In this document: one piece after another, positions 30,704 through 41,382 of the stretch
How positions within the stretch are numbered: position 1 is the first letter of the stretch
Layout: every line of letters starts with the position of its first letter
Assembly: GCA_958450365.1 (NCBI GenBank)
Contig: CAUEEP010000887.1
Coordinates: 496,001 to 560,000 of the forward strand
Length of the DNA stretch: 64,000 bases
Reading direction: 5' to 3'
From: Mesorhabditis belari
Taxonomy: Eukaryota > Nematoda > Chromadorea > Rhabditida > Rhabditidae
Position numbers and translations under genes: made by a program
Notes under the pieces: model-generated
Told to the model about the DNA's origin: nothing
Database searches by the model: none
What the model saw: only the letters and a program-made list of their open reading frames with translations

Positions 30704-33700
30704 ATGAATCGGTTACACGTCTATTTTACTCTGATTTGTCTATTTTTCGTCTGTTTTGCAGAGGAGGATAGAATGCTTTCATTGGAATCGGAAGAAGATG
30801 ATGATTTAGATGGATACGGTAGTTAATAAAATGTTTTTAGTTAATAAAATCTCTAATTCAAGAAAATTTTCATCATTTAACACCTAAAAAGTGTTTAAAA
30901 AGAGGTAAAAAAAACGAAAAACTGAGGTTTCTTTTGTGTAGGAGATAAACGATCGGCTTTACGTGAGATAAACGATCGGCGTACGCAGTTTTTTTGGCTT
31001 TAGCCAGAGTGAAATGGGTTTTATCACTTGTTTTTCACTTGTTTAACCGAGTATTTTACTGAAATCTTTAAATATTTGAGTCTTTTATCGGCATTTGAAG
31101 CTATTTGAAGATATGAAAGACAGCTTGTGAGGTTTTTCGAGGATTAAGCAATGTCTAAATTGATTCAGCTTTGGAAAGTACACTGGACAAACGAGCCGGC
31201 CCCCGGAATCCATTCGCCTCAATTGCCTATCGAAAGACATGGGAAAAAAAGTGGTGATACATTCTTGCTGATTAGAAGATCTTAGTTATTGTACTTATGA
31301 TTTGACTCCTTCCTTATCTACTGTATATAATTGAAAGCTGTCTGTCCGTCTGTCTGTCCGTCTGTCTGTCCGTCTGTCTGTTCGTCTGTCTGTTCGTCTG
31401 TCTGTTCGTCTGTCTGTTCGTCTGTCTATTCGTCTGTCTGTCCGTCTGTCTGTTCGTCTGTCTGTTCGTCTGTCTGTTCGTCTGTCTGTTCGTCTGTCTG
31501 TTCGTCTGTCTGTTCGTCTGTCTGTTCGTCTGTCTGTTCGTCTGTCTGTTCGTCTGTCTGTTCGTCTGTCTGTTCGTCTGTCTGTTCGTCTGTCTGTTCG
31601 TCTGTCTGTTCGTCTGTCTGTTCGTCTGTCTGTTCGTCTGTCTGTTCGTCTGTCTGTTCGTCTGTCTGTTCGTCTGTCTGTTCGTCTGTCTATTCGTCTG
31701 TCTGTCCGTCTGTCTGTTCGTCTGTCTGTTCGTCTGTCTATTCGTCTGTCTGTTCGTCTGTCTGTTCGTCTGTCTATTCGTCTGTCTATTCGTCTGTCTG
31801 TCCGTCTGTCTGTCCGTCTGTCTATTCGTCTCTCTGTGTGCAGCCATTGGCAAAAATTGGGATAGACTACTTTGCGCCAAATTTTTTGCGCAACTGGGTC
31901 ATTTGCGCAACTCGCCATAACTTTCTTCTAAGTCGACCAATCTTTATGATTTTGGTGTCATTTTAATGGAATTGTTGAGATCTACAAAATGACATCAAAA
32001 AAATCAAAGATCCGTTCACTTAGAAGGGAAGAAGAACTTGGGGAGTTGGCAAAGAAGTTGTGGTGAGTTGCGCAGACTTTTTTTATGTGCAACTGGGTCA
32101 TTTGCGCAACTCGCCATAACTTTCTTCTAAGTCGACCAATCTTTATGATTTTGGTGTCATTTTGTAGATCTCAACAATTCCATTAAAATGACACCAAAAT
32201 CATAAAGATTGGTCGACTTAGAAGAAAGTTATGGCGAGTTGCGCAAATAAAATGGCGGAAATTAGCCTACCCCCAAAAATTTGCAAATTTTAACAAAGCA
32301 GCTGGTTATTTATTACTCTGTCTGTTCACCTTATAACTAGTAGACCTAATAAAGATTTTGTTCTGATTTTTGGAGACATGATGTAATAAACCCTAGCGGT
32401 TTCGCCTGTAAAATCAGAATTTAAAAAAGCTTCAACCATTTTTAAGTAAAGTTGAAAAAACTGGATTTAAGGCGAGATTAAAGGTTAATAAAAGCAAAAA
32501 TTCTTTAGGAATCCAACGTCATACATGTCGTACAACCGATGGGGCGGCAGTGAACCCTTCGGCTCTCGCTACGGGTCTACAAATTTTGTGAGTGCTTTTA
32601 CCATTTGATTGAAGCTAGTTCTGAAGAGTTCTGACGATATTTTTAACAAGGGAAGATCAGCTTTCAAACCAGCTAAATGCTAGAGCTTATTGAAAAAAAG
32701 CAAAAGAGCAAAAAGCAACCGAGGCCGGAATCGAACTCGCGAGGGCGGGCTCTCGAACCAAACGCTCTACCGCTCGACCACTCGTTCACCCGATTTTGGT
32801 CGCAAGAAAGCCGTTAAGACCCAACTGACGTCGTCGCTAAGACGTCCAAAGTTTTGTTAGATCATTTGGGTCATCAGAAAGTGTGACCATTTGGGTCTTA
32901 GAGGCCTCCTTGCCGACCTGATCGAGTACAGCCATGTCCGAGTGGTAGAGCGCTCGTTTCGAGAGCGAGATCTCGCAAGTTCGATTCCGGGCTTTGCTTT
33001 TTTCCGTTTTTGCTAAATAACAATCTGCAAGAAGTTATAATCGTCTAAAATTTTGTTTCTTTTATAAAGATCTAGTAAATCTTATTATCCAGTTTTTCAA
33101 AACCTTTGAAACAGCTTCAATCACCAGCTTCAGGGTGCTAAACGAGCGGTGAACTCGTTGCGACAAACGCTCGGCTACGTTCCCCGGAATCCCTACAGGT
33201 GAACATATTTTTAAAGCAAAAAGTTAGATAGATTTTTGGCTCAAGTGCGAAAAAGGGTGTGTTTACGAATTTTTAAGCACGAAGAACAAAGCACATTAGT
33301 CTTTTTTTGTTAAGTTAGGACAGGGTAGGCCAGACAGGCCAGCAAGCCTGTAGCAATATCAATTCAAGGACAGGGTAGGGCCTAGTTTTTAGCTTGGCAC
33401 TGGATCTTGGTTTGACTCTGATCTTTAGCTTGACTCTGACTTGGTCCTGGCTCTAGATCTGGCTCTAGGCTTAGGCTCTAGCCAAGCCTAGAGCCAGGTC
33501 TAAGCTTAGACTCTAGCCTAAGCCTTTAGCCTTTTGGCCCAGCCAGTCAAAGTCAGTCAAAGCCAGTCAAAGCCAGTCAAAGCCAAATCCGTTTAGCTAG
33601 ATGCTAGATGGGAAATAGTAAATAGTTTGTTGGATCCTCCAGGACGGAGTTTAGTTTCTAATTTGACGCTGATCTAACGCTGATCTAACGCTGCTCTGAC

Positions 33701-33925
33701 CCAGTTTTGTTCCAGATTATGACCGAATTTAGCTCTGGCCTGGAAATCTAGAATATCTAGAATATCTCTCGAACTCTCAAACAATCCTTAGACTAAATCG
33801 ATCAAACTTAAATCAAACCATTTTCAAATTCAATTTCCAGTTCCAGTTGGCAATATTTGAAAGAAGAGAAGCGAGCCGCCGTCATCAGAAATCCCTATTC
33901 ATGGCAACGAAAAGGGAAACATTAA
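30704..33925 (+). CDS. Secreted neuropeptide-like precursor, five exons (141 aa)
   Basis: Exons: 30704-30818, 31169-31250, 32509-32587, 33134-33198, 33841-33925. Phases close exactly (426 bases). Residues 1-19 are a clear signal peptide (MNRLHVYFTLICLFFVCFA), followed by an acidic spacer (ESEEDDDLDG). Dibasic sites follow at KR 46-47, KK 65-66, KR 95-96 and KR 124-125, cutting the chain into short peptides. Three of them share a core RNP[FY] followed by an aromatic-rich end: RNPFASIAYRKTW (51-63), RNPYSSSW (110-117) and RNPYSW (130-135). The last is followed by Gln-Arg-Lys-Gly-Lys-His. A tyrosine/glycine-rich peptide (SYNRWGG...RYGSTNFG) lies between. Layout and cleavage sites are those of a peptide-hormone precursor processed in the secretory pathway. 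I do not recognise the family name. The donor of exon 2 (AAAGTGGTG) is non-ideal. Confidence 0.72.
31333..31835. repeat. 12-base GTCTGTCTGTTC minisatellite, about 41 copies
   Basis: A nearly perfect array in intron 2 of the neuropeptide-like gene. CCGTCTGTCTGT and TATTCGTCTGTC variants cluster at both ends, with a homogeneous core. Reading frames on both strands are artefacts of the 12-base unit. Confidence 0.97.
31880..32262. repeat. Foldback repeats with GCGCAACTCGCC ends
   Basis: Two side-by-side hairpins. 32095-32255 is an almost perfect palindrome around TCAACAATTCCATT, with arms ATTTGCGCAACTCGCCATAA / TTATGGCGAGTTGCGCAAAT. 31885-32080 is a more diverged version. Confidence 0.85.
32704..32785 (-). 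pseudogene. tRNA-like sequence, minus strand
   Basis: Minus-strand A box GTGGTCGAGCGGTAGAGCG and B box GAGTTCGATTCC with TTCGAGAGC between. The stems do not pair well. Confidence 0.45.
32930..33000 (+). pseudogene. tRNA-like sequence, plus strand
   Basis: GTCCGAGTGGTAGAGCGCTC, then TTCGAGAGCGAGATCTCGC and AAGTTCGATTCCGG. CTCGT/GCGAG can pair around TTCGAGA (CGA). The sequence is a relative of the minus-strand copy at 32704 and is placed head-to-head with it in intron 3 of the neuropeptide-like gene. Confidence 0.45.
33400..33600. repeat. CTCTGACTTGG / AGCCAGTCAA short repeats
   Basis: Several small imperfect repeats (GGCTCTAG, AGCCTAAGC, AAGCCAGTCA) in intron 4 of the neuropeptide-like gene. 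Confidence 0.7.
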
Positions 33926-34084
33926 AAAAAAGCCTCGTCAATTCCAAAATTCTCAATATTTTTCCCACTTCTCGGATGATCTCAAACATTTTTTTTAGTT
34001 GATTTGTGGATAAATTTGTTAATTTGTTTGTGAAAAGGTTATAAATCGACAGGCAATTTGCAAATGATTTAGTTTTTGAATTGT

Positions 34085-34278
34085 TTAAAGCCAAGCAGCC
34101 AGAAAGCCAAGCCAACAGCAGCCAGAAAGCCAAGCCAACAGCCAGAAAGCCAAGCCAAGCAGCCAGAAAGCCAAGCCAAGCAGCCAGAAAGCCAAGCCAA
34201 CAGCAGCCAGAAAGTCAAGCCAACAGCCAGAAAGCCAAGCCACAGCAGCCAGAAAGTCAAGCCAACAGCCAGAATCCT
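34085..34278. repeat. AGCCAGAAAGCCAAGCCA minisatellite
   Basis: About ten imperfect copies with CAACAGC insertions. Confidence 0.93.
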
Positions 34279-34439
34279 GTAGTCGGTGAAGACGGAGTTT
34301 GATTTTTTTTCTAGAGTCTTTCCAGAGTTTTTGATTTTCATTTTGATAGAAAATTTGATAGAATCGTTTCTCAAAGAGCTCTGATTCTTAATGATTGAGT
34401 TGAAATTGTTAAAATCAGAGTTGAAATCGCTTAACATTT

Positions 34440-34850
34440 TGTTTAACACGACAGGCCATTTCCGTTTTCGAATAGTAATGGATGAACTTTATCTTTGATG
34501 TGTCTACTCCTTGACGAATGAGAACTTCATTGACCCGATCAAGTTGCTGTTTGTAGAGGTCGGATGTGACTGTTTGGCCGGTTTGTAGAAGCTCGAAATA
34601 CACAAGGACCTTGTTATTCCACCATACTGAGAGCATGATCTTTTTCCCATGAATGTCCGGTTTCATTTGGCCGTTTGGCCGGCGATTTGGCCGTTCTCCT
34701 GGTCCTAGTCATTTCATTTTTCGAATAGTATTATCGACATGGATCCACTTCTCATCTCATATTTTAAAAGCTTCTCTCACAACTCTGAGCGTCTTTCCAA
34801 TGGCTCTCTCATAAGTTTAGCAACGCTTGTTTATATCCGAACAACCTAAT
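34440..34850 (-). pseudogene. mariner transposase fragment, second lineage
   Basis: The minus strand reads DIHGKKIMLSVWWNNKVLVY, then FELLQTGQTVTSDLYKQQLD, the stretch upstream of the second catalytic Asp of mariner transposase. The expected HDNARPH is degraded to HYYSKTEM. The right end (ATCCGAACAACCTAAT at 34834-34849) is a mariner terminal repeat. The left part is truncated. Confidence 0.85.
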
Positions 34851-34872
34851 TGATAGTTTTTGTTCTTGTTCT

Positions 34873-34955
34873 TGATAGGCCAGAAGCTTTAGGCCAGAAG
34901 CTTTAGGCCAGAAGCTGTAGGCTAGAAGCTGTAGGCTAGAAGCTGTAAGCCATTA
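34873..34955. repeat. GGCCAGAAGCTTTA / GGCTAGAAGCTGTA repeat
   Basis: Five copies of a 14-15 base unit, in the same orientation as the array at 36200. Confidence 0.9.
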
Positions 34956-35134
34956 TCTAACCCACGGCTTTTTCTGATAGTAATCCAAGCCGACAAAAAG
35001 TCTGGTCGCTAGACTGGCCCTGATCTAGGAAAAATTATCTGAATTGCTTAAACAAGCTTTCTTTTTGAAATCTTTACCAACTAAAGCTTTAACTAAAGAA
35101 GTCTTTTAGAAATCGAATCTGTAGATGAAGATGT

Positions 35135-35372
35135 TAGCTTGGCCTACAGCCTCTAGCCTACAGCCTCTAGCCTACAGCTTCTGGCCTACAGCTTCTAGCC
35201 TACAGCTTCCTGTCCTACAGCTTCCTGTCCTACAGCTTCCTGTCCTACAGCTTCCTGGCCTACAGCTTCTGGCCTACAGCTTCCTGGCCTACAGCTTTTG
35301 GCCTACAGCTTTTGGCCTACAGCTTTTGGCCTACAGCTTTTGGCCGACAGCTTCCTGGCCTACTTCTTTAAG
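35135..35372. repeat. CTACAGCTTCCTGGC minisatellite, inverted relative of 36200 array
   Basis: About sixteen units of 14-15 bases (GCCTACAGCTT with CTGGCC or TTGGCC). They are the reverse complement of the unit in the flanking arrays. Confidence 0.93.
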
Positions 35373-36075
35373 TGTTGAAAGAAGCTTTAGGAGGAGTTTC
35401 AGAAGTTTCAAAAGGGAATTCCGATTCAGTTTCAGTTTTAAATTGATCTATATTGATTGAACAAGCTATTTATTGAACAATTGAACTGTTGTTTTTTTAA
35501 AAATTCAAAATTTTGATCCCATATTGAGTCGGGTTTTAGTTGGATTCTTTTGAAACTTTGTGATCGAAATTTTCTCTTAAAATAGACCTTTGGACCTGTG
35601 AGAGCGATAAGAAGCATGGGAAAGTTGATTAGAAATGAAAAAACGAAAAAAAACGAGACAGAAATGAAAGGTGGACAGGTCGAAAAGTCGAAAAGTCGAA
35701 AGGCCGATTTTTCCCCAAAAAAATATCGAACAATCATAAGGTTGAGACGGTTTTTTTTTAATTGTAAATAATTTTGAGTAGTAGTTTGAGTTGTAAAGAG
35801 TAGTCGAAGATTGGAAATTGCCATGTGTAAAGTTGTTTAAAAGTTTAAACATTTAAAATCTCATTAAAATTTAGATTGGAAATCAATTGGAAATTGAAAT
35901 CCATGCAATTCTAGCTCTCAAAATCTCAGCAGACTCAAAAATTCCCATTTCCCTCTTTCTTTTTCCCCTTATTTCGAATTTTTCGAATCTTTGAGTCAAT
36001 CTTTTCCGATTTCAAACAGATTTCCAAAAGAATTTGTGCGAAAATGATCGAAAAAAAGTGCTTAGAGATAAAGGT
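35373..36075. other. No gene recognised
   Basis: A+T-rich, with AAGTCG repeats near 35680-35705. The block 35915-36085 (CTCTCAAAATCTCAGCAG ... AAAGGTCGC) recurs at 36902-37050, so the array at 36200 lies between two copies of its own flank. Confidence 0.55.
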
Positions 36076-36079
36076 CGCA

Positions 36080-36165
36080 GATTTCCGGAGAGCGGATTCA
36101 ACCTTTGACCTTTTGCTTACCAGGCAACCAGAAAAGCTTTTGCTCTAACCACCGAACTATCCAGG
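36080..36165 (-). pseudogene. tRNA-like sequence
   Basis: Minus strand: TAGTTCGGTGGTTAGAGC (A box), a CTTTT...AAAAG stem around an enlarged loop, and GGTTGAATCCGC (B box). The oversized anticodon loop could be an intron, but no clean cloverleaf forms. Confidence 0.4.
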
Positions 36166-36204
36166 ATTTTTTCCGAAACAGCTCAAGCCAGGCCAAAATA
36201 CCAA

Positions 36205-36905
36205 GACCAAGAGCTGTAGGCTAGAAGCTGTAGACTAAAAGCTGTAGACTAAAAGCTGTAGGCCAGAAGCTGTAGGCCAGAAAGCTGTAGGCCAGGAAGC
36301 TGTAGGCCAGGAAGCTGTAGGCCAGGAAGCTGTAGGCCAGGAAGCTGTAGGCTAGTAGCTCTAGGCCAGGAAGCTGTAGGCCAGGAAGCTGTAGGCCAGG
36401 AAGCTGTAGGCTAGTAGCTCTAGGCCAGGAAGCTGTAGGCCAGGAAGCTGTAGGCTAGTAGCTCTAGGCCAGGAAGCTGTAGGCCAGGAAGCTGTAGGCC
36501 AGAAGCTGTAGGCCAGGAAGCTGTAGGCCAGAAGCTGTAGGCTAGTAGCTCTAGGCCAGGAAGCTGTAGGCCAAAAGCTGTAGACCAGGAAGCTGTAGGT
36601 CAGGAGGCTGTAGGTCAGGAGGCTGTAGACCAGGAGGCTGTAAGCCAGAAGCTGTAGGCTAGAAGCTGTAGGCCAGGAGGCTGTAGGCCAGAAGCTGTAG
36701 ACCAAAACTGTAGGCCAGGAGGCTGTAGGTCAGAAGCTGTAGACCAAAAGCTGTAGATCAAAAGCTGTAGGCCAAAAGCTGTAGGCCAGGAAGTTGTAGG
36801 CTAGAAGATGTAGACCAAAAGCTGTAGACCAAAAGCTGTAGGCCAGAAGCTGTAGGCCAAGAAGCTAGGCCAGGCAGCTAGGCCAGGAAGCTAGGCCAGG
36901 AAGCT
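36205..36905. repeat. GGCCAGGAAGCTGTA minisatellite, about 45 copies
   Basis: Units of 14-15 bases (GCTGTAGGCCAGGAA and the GCTAGTAGCTCTA variant) with higher-order blocks. Opposite orientation to 35135-35372. Confidence 0.95.
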
Positions 36906-37579
36906 CTCAAAATCTCAGCAGTTTCAAAAATTCCCATTTCCCTATTTCTTTTTCCCCTTATTTCGCATTTTTGAGTCAATCTTTTCAGATTTCCAAAAGA
37001 ATTTATGCTCAAATGATCGAAAAAAGTGCTTAGGGATAAAGGTCGCTTTCCCTGACATCAAAATAGTTTTTTTTCCTGTTTTTATTTTCGTTTTTAACAG
37101 TATGAATGATTGAGAAAGTGGGAAAGTTGTTGATAAAAAATGAAAATAAACAAAATTTCAAAGGGCAGAAAATGGAAAAACACATTAAATGTCATAGAAA
37201 ACGAAGTTTACCATTCATTTACCCATTTCGTTAACATAAAACTATAGTACTTTGAGAAAATTCCAATAAAATGGAGTACAAGGAAACCAGAAAAGTTTGT
37301 GCTTGGTATACTACAAGTAAAAGAAGAGTAAAAGAGGAAAAGTTGAAGTAAAAGAGTTGCGGTGGAGTTAGAGAAAGCACCGTTTTTTTCCGGTAAGTCT
37401 TCTGTTCAACTTTTGGTTTTGAAATGGATCAAATGAAATGATTAAAACGATTAAAACGATTAAAACGCTGTAGCTTTTTGTTTTTGGCTTAGTTTTCAGC
37501 TTGATTTGGGTCGGTTTTCTGAAGAAAACCGAGGAAATGGGGAAATGGATCTGGTTTGACGGTTTGACGTTCTGGTTTG

Positions 37580-37890
37580 ACGATAGTTTATCTTGGCTTG
37601 GCTAGCTTGACTTGGCTAGCTTGGCTTGGCTAGCTTGACTTGGCTAGCTTGGCTTGGCTAGCTTGTCTTGGCTAGCTTGGCTTGGCTAGATTGGCTTGGC
37701 TAGCTTGACTTGGCTAGCTTGGCTTGGCTAGCTTGTCTTGGCTAGCTTGGCTTGGCTAGATTGGCTTGGCTAGATTGGCTTGGCTAGCTTGCCTTGCCTA
37801 GCTTGACTTGCCTAGCTTGCCTTGCTTAGCTTGCCTTGCCTAGTTTGACTTGCCTAGCTTGCCTTGCCTAGCTTGACTTGCCTAGCCTTG
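37580..37890. repeat. CTTGGCTAGCTTGG minisatellite
   Basis: About 22 units of 14 bases, drifting to CCTTGCCTAGCTTG in the last third. Confidence 0.95.
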
Positions 37891-37899
37891 CCTTTATCT

Positions 37900-38560
37900 T
37901 TCAGCTCTGATGATTTTAGCTTCAGTAAAGTAAAGCTTTCGTTTCACAGCTTTTTCGGTACTTTATTAGTTTCAAAAACTCGGTACTCGACTCAAAAACC
38001 CTGATTTCTCTCAGTTTACTCTTTTCTTTTTCCCCGAAAATGATAGTTCTTGTGTCAAGTGTTTCGCTTTTCATCATTTCCTCTCCTTGTCTACCCATTC
38101 CCCTTCTCACCCATCCCATTCTGGACTCTCGACGGACTTCGACCCCGTCTCTTCCTTTAGCCAGAGATTGCCCTCTTCTCTACAGTACAGTCAATCACAG
38201 ACAACACTTTGAAATGATTTGCGACTTGAATTGAAAAGAGTAAACTGTTAGTTATTTGGAAAGAAAACGTGTAGAGATCGGGAAACCGTTTGTTGTTCAA
38301 TTCAAACTCCCGGACTTTGCCCTAAAACGAATGGAACACTGATATCTTCTATATTTAGATAATTAGAAAAGTCGAAATTAGTCGAAAAGATTCCTGCTTA
38401 CGAAGACAATATGATTATCGATTGGCACGAGAACAAGGATTATAAATTTACGTGAGACCTCCACCCATAGTAGTTGCGTTAGCAGCTGGAAACTGTTGCT
38501 TCTGTTATATTCTAGGCCAGATAACGGGTTTTCCCTAGGTTTTTTTATTGTCTAGTCAAA
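37900..38560. other. No gene recognised
   Basis: No exon with convincing boundaries. 38080-38185 is unusually C/T-rich. Confidence 0.5.
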
Positions 38561-38561
38561 A

Positions 38562-38852
38562 TTTGGTTTAAACTCTGGCTTAAACTCTGGCTTAAACTCT
38601 GGCTAAGCCTTGGCTTAAATCTGGCTTAAACTCTGACTTAAACTTTGGCTTAAACTTTTGCTTAAACTCTTGCTTAAACTCTGGCTAAACTTTGGCTTAA
38701 ATCTGGCTTAAACTCTGACTTAAACTCTGGCTAAACTTTGGCTTAAACTCTCGCTTAAACTCTGGCTAAACTCTGGCCTAAATCTGGCTTAAGCTCTGGC
38801 TTAAACTCTGGCCTAAATCTGGCTTACACTCTGGCTTAAACTCCGTCTAAAT
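38562..38852. repeat. GGCTTAAACTCT minisatellite
   Basis: About 22 imperfect copies of a 12-base unit with GGCTAAACT and GGCCTAAAT variants. Confidence 0.93.
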
Positions 38853-39064
38853 ATAGTCACTTTTTACTAAATTTTAAGCTAAAACTGAAACAAAGATGAT
38901 AGTGGAAAAGGTCAAAAGAAAAATTAACCTAAAAATTCTGCGTCGAACTCGTTTAAAGTTCATCGCTCTAGTTTGTGCCAAGGATTTCCCTTTTTAAGCA
39001 GAATTGTAAAGTAAATTCAGACAAAAATATCTGAAAACTTTTTCATTTTACCTTTACCAATGCA

Positions 39065-39302
39065 ATGTGGATGCGAAAACTGAACAAGTAAGGAAATGAT
39101 TTCAAATTTCAAATTTATTAAGCCAATTTATTATTTAATTTATTAAGTCCCAGGTACTTCCCGGTCAGCTCATTCGCGAAAGAGCTCTGCCCGTTTCGAC
39201 ATGTGCTAAATTATGATCCAAAGGTAAGATAAGCTTCTGAATCTTTATAACTTCAAAGTTTCAGAGAGTAACTCGTGAAGCGGTGGAGCTCATTTGTGAA
39301 CG
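39065..39302 (+). CDS. Small exon cluster with an IL-17-like motif (uncertain)
   Basis: Three consecutive exons splice in phase: 39065-39087, 39154-39223, and 39265 to a donor at about 39302. They read MWMRKLNK, YFPVSSFAKELCPFRHV, then LNYDPKRVTREAVELICER. The segment C-P-F..V..(D/Y)DP.R.......A...C resembles the core of IL-17-family cytokines, which secrete a cystine-knot-like fold. No signal peptide is joined to it, and the later C-x-C exon is not found: the following sequence collapses into a minisatellite built from GTGAAG-like words. It might be a truncated gene or the first exons of something longer. Splicing into the CPT1 exon at 43498 is possible in phase only if exon 3 ends at GCG (39282), which I consider unlikely. 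Confidence 0.3.
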
Positions 39303-39535
39303 GTGAAGCTCACTTCTGAAGCGGTGAAGCTCACTTGTGAAGAGCCGTGAAGCTCGCTCATGAAGCCGTGAAGCTGGTGAAGAGCCGTGGAGCTGGTGAA
39401 GAGCCGTGAAGCTGGTGAAGAGCCGTGAAGCTGGTGAAGAGCCGTGAGGCTGGTGAAGAGCCGTGAAGCTGGTGAAGAGCCGTGAAGCTGGTGAAGAGCC
39501 GTGAAGCTCGCTCATGAAGCCGTGAAGCTCACTCG
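39275..39535. repeat. GAAGAGCCGTGAAGCTGGT minisatellite
   Basis: About fifteen copies of an 18-19 base unit plus CTCACT(T/C) variants. The first units overlap the end of the IL-17-like exon (GAAGCGGTGGAGCTC), so the array appears to have grown out of coding sequence. Confidence 0.9.
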
Positions 39536-39599
39536 TGCAGCCGCCACCGAGACTGATCGAGGGAAAGTGGGGAGACGCAAAGAACTTGATGATTAAATG

Positions 39600-40010
39600 T
39601 CTTATATCAAGATTTCTACAGTACTAGCCAATTTTATCGAATATCTACGGTACTCTAGCCAATTATAAAGCCATTTAGAAAGTGTTTTGTCCTCAAAAGA
39701 CTAGCTATCTTTTGTGATTTGGCTCATTTTTTTGCAACGTTTTTGGCTTTGCATTTTCCCCTACCCCCTCATTTTCATTCTTGTTTAACAGAAAAAAAAC
39801 AAACCGTTTCACAGAAATTTCTCAAAATACCCAAACGATCATTTCTGCAGAAAATCTCGTAAACACATTTTTTTAAAGAATAAAACAAAGATTTCGATTT
39901 TCCTTCACACTATTAGCTAGCCCGTTTCAAGGTGATCAACAAAGTTTTTCCCCGTGAAATTTGTAAACAAGTGAGATAGGAAGGGTCAAGGATTTGGGGA
40001 AACATTTAGT
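39600..40010. other. No gene recognised
   Basis: A+T-rich sequence without a convincing exon. Confidence 0.5.
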
Positions 40011-40014
40011 CTGA

Positions 40015-40770
40015 TCATTCTTGATCATTCTTGGATCATTCTTGAATCATCTTGATCATTCTTGGATGATTCTTGATCATTCTTGGATCATTCTTGATCA
40101 TTCTGGATCATTCTGGATCATTCTTGATCATTCTTGATCATTCTTGGATCATTCTTGATCATTCTTGATCATTCTTGAATCATTCTTGGATCATTCTTGA
40201 TCATTCTGGATCATTCTGGATCATTCTTGATCATTCTTGATCATTCTTGATCATTCTTGGATCATTCTTGATCATTCTTGATCATTCTTGAATCATTCTT
40301 GGATCATTCTTGATCATTCTGGATCATTCTTGATCATTCTTGGATCATTCTTGATCATTCTTGATCATTCTTGGATCATTCTTGATCATTCTTGATCATT
40401 CTTGAATCATTCTTGGATCATTCTTGATCATTCTGGATCATTCTTGATCATTCTTGATCATTCTTGGATCATTCTTGATCATTCTTGAATCATTCTTGAT
40501 CATTCTTGGATCATTCTTGGATCATTCTTGACATTCTTGATCATTCTTGAATCATTCTGGACATTCTTGATCATTCTTGATCATTCTTGAATCATTCTTG
40601 GATCATCTTGATCATTCTGGACATTCTGGACATTCTTGATCATTCTTGATCATTCTGGATCATTCTTGATCATTCTGGATCATTCTTGATCATTCTTGAT
40701 CATTCTTGGATCATTCTTGATCATTCTTGGATCATTCTTGATCATTCTTGATCATTCTTGATCTTGAATC
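40015..40770. repeat. TTGATCATTC decamer array, about 70 copies
   Basis: A mixture of TTGATCATTC, TTGGATCATTC and TGGATCATTC units. Blocks of 5-6 units recur as higher-order repeats of about 58 and 120 bases. Confidence 0.96.
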
Positions 40771-40889
40771 ATTTTCTCGCTTTTGTTTGTCAAGCTGAAG
40801 TACAAATGAACTACGAAAGAATTTATGGGAGAATTTGGTGAAAAACTGATGTAAAAATGTGTACAAAAAGTAGTCGGAGTCGAAAAAGT

Positions 40890-40985
40890 GGAGTAAGCGG
40901 AATGGAACCCTCGACCCAGCCTCCTGGAATCGGGCGCGAATCAAGAGCTTCACCACTGCCCCAAGTGGGACCACTACGCCTACGC
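40890..40985 (-). pseudogene. tRNA-like sequence
   Basis: Minus strand: GGGGCAGTGGTGAAGCTCTT, GATTC, then GGGTCGAGGGTTCCATTCCG. The A and B boxes are recognisable, the stems are poor. Confidence 0.45.
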
Positions 40986-41064
40986 AAAGAAAGCTGCCTT
41001 TATCCGCTTCGGTTTGATAAAGACGCTCCTGTTTGATAAAGCTCTCCCATTTTTGGTACAAACT

Positions 41065-41142
41065 TTTGCTCCCCGTTGGCGCAATGGTAAAGCTCTTGAT
41101 TCTAGTTGAATAGATCGAGGGTTCGATTCCGCATGCTTCATT
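41065..41142 (+). pseudogene. tRNA-like sequence
   Basis: TTGGCGCAATGGTAAAGCTC, TTGATTC, then GATCGAGGGTTCGATTCCGC. Same family as the copy at 40890 but on the opposite strand. Confidence 0.45.
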
Positions 41143-41382
41143 TTTAGTATTGATTTTGAGTCTACAAATTTTGATTAAGTACCTATTGATTTTAAGCAGA
41201 AAATCCTACTACTTAAAAGAGTTTAGAGACTGTTACGCTTAAAGTTTCTGAACTTTTCCCCTTTTGAAAGCTTTAATAGCTTCTCTATTTCCTATTTCGT
41301 TCAAAAAAACTGTTCAAAAAGCTCTTTCCCTCCAAAATGCTCATGTAAATGGGGGTTTTTTTTTGCTCTCTTTCTTTGACTA

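Noticed and set aside
31295..31966. Three long overlapping reading frames on both strands (Arg/Asp-, Gln/Asn- and Cys/Ser-repeat proteins)
   Set aside because: They arise from a 12-base tandem repeat that has no stop in most frames. The region is an intron of the peptide gene, with no splice or codon signature.
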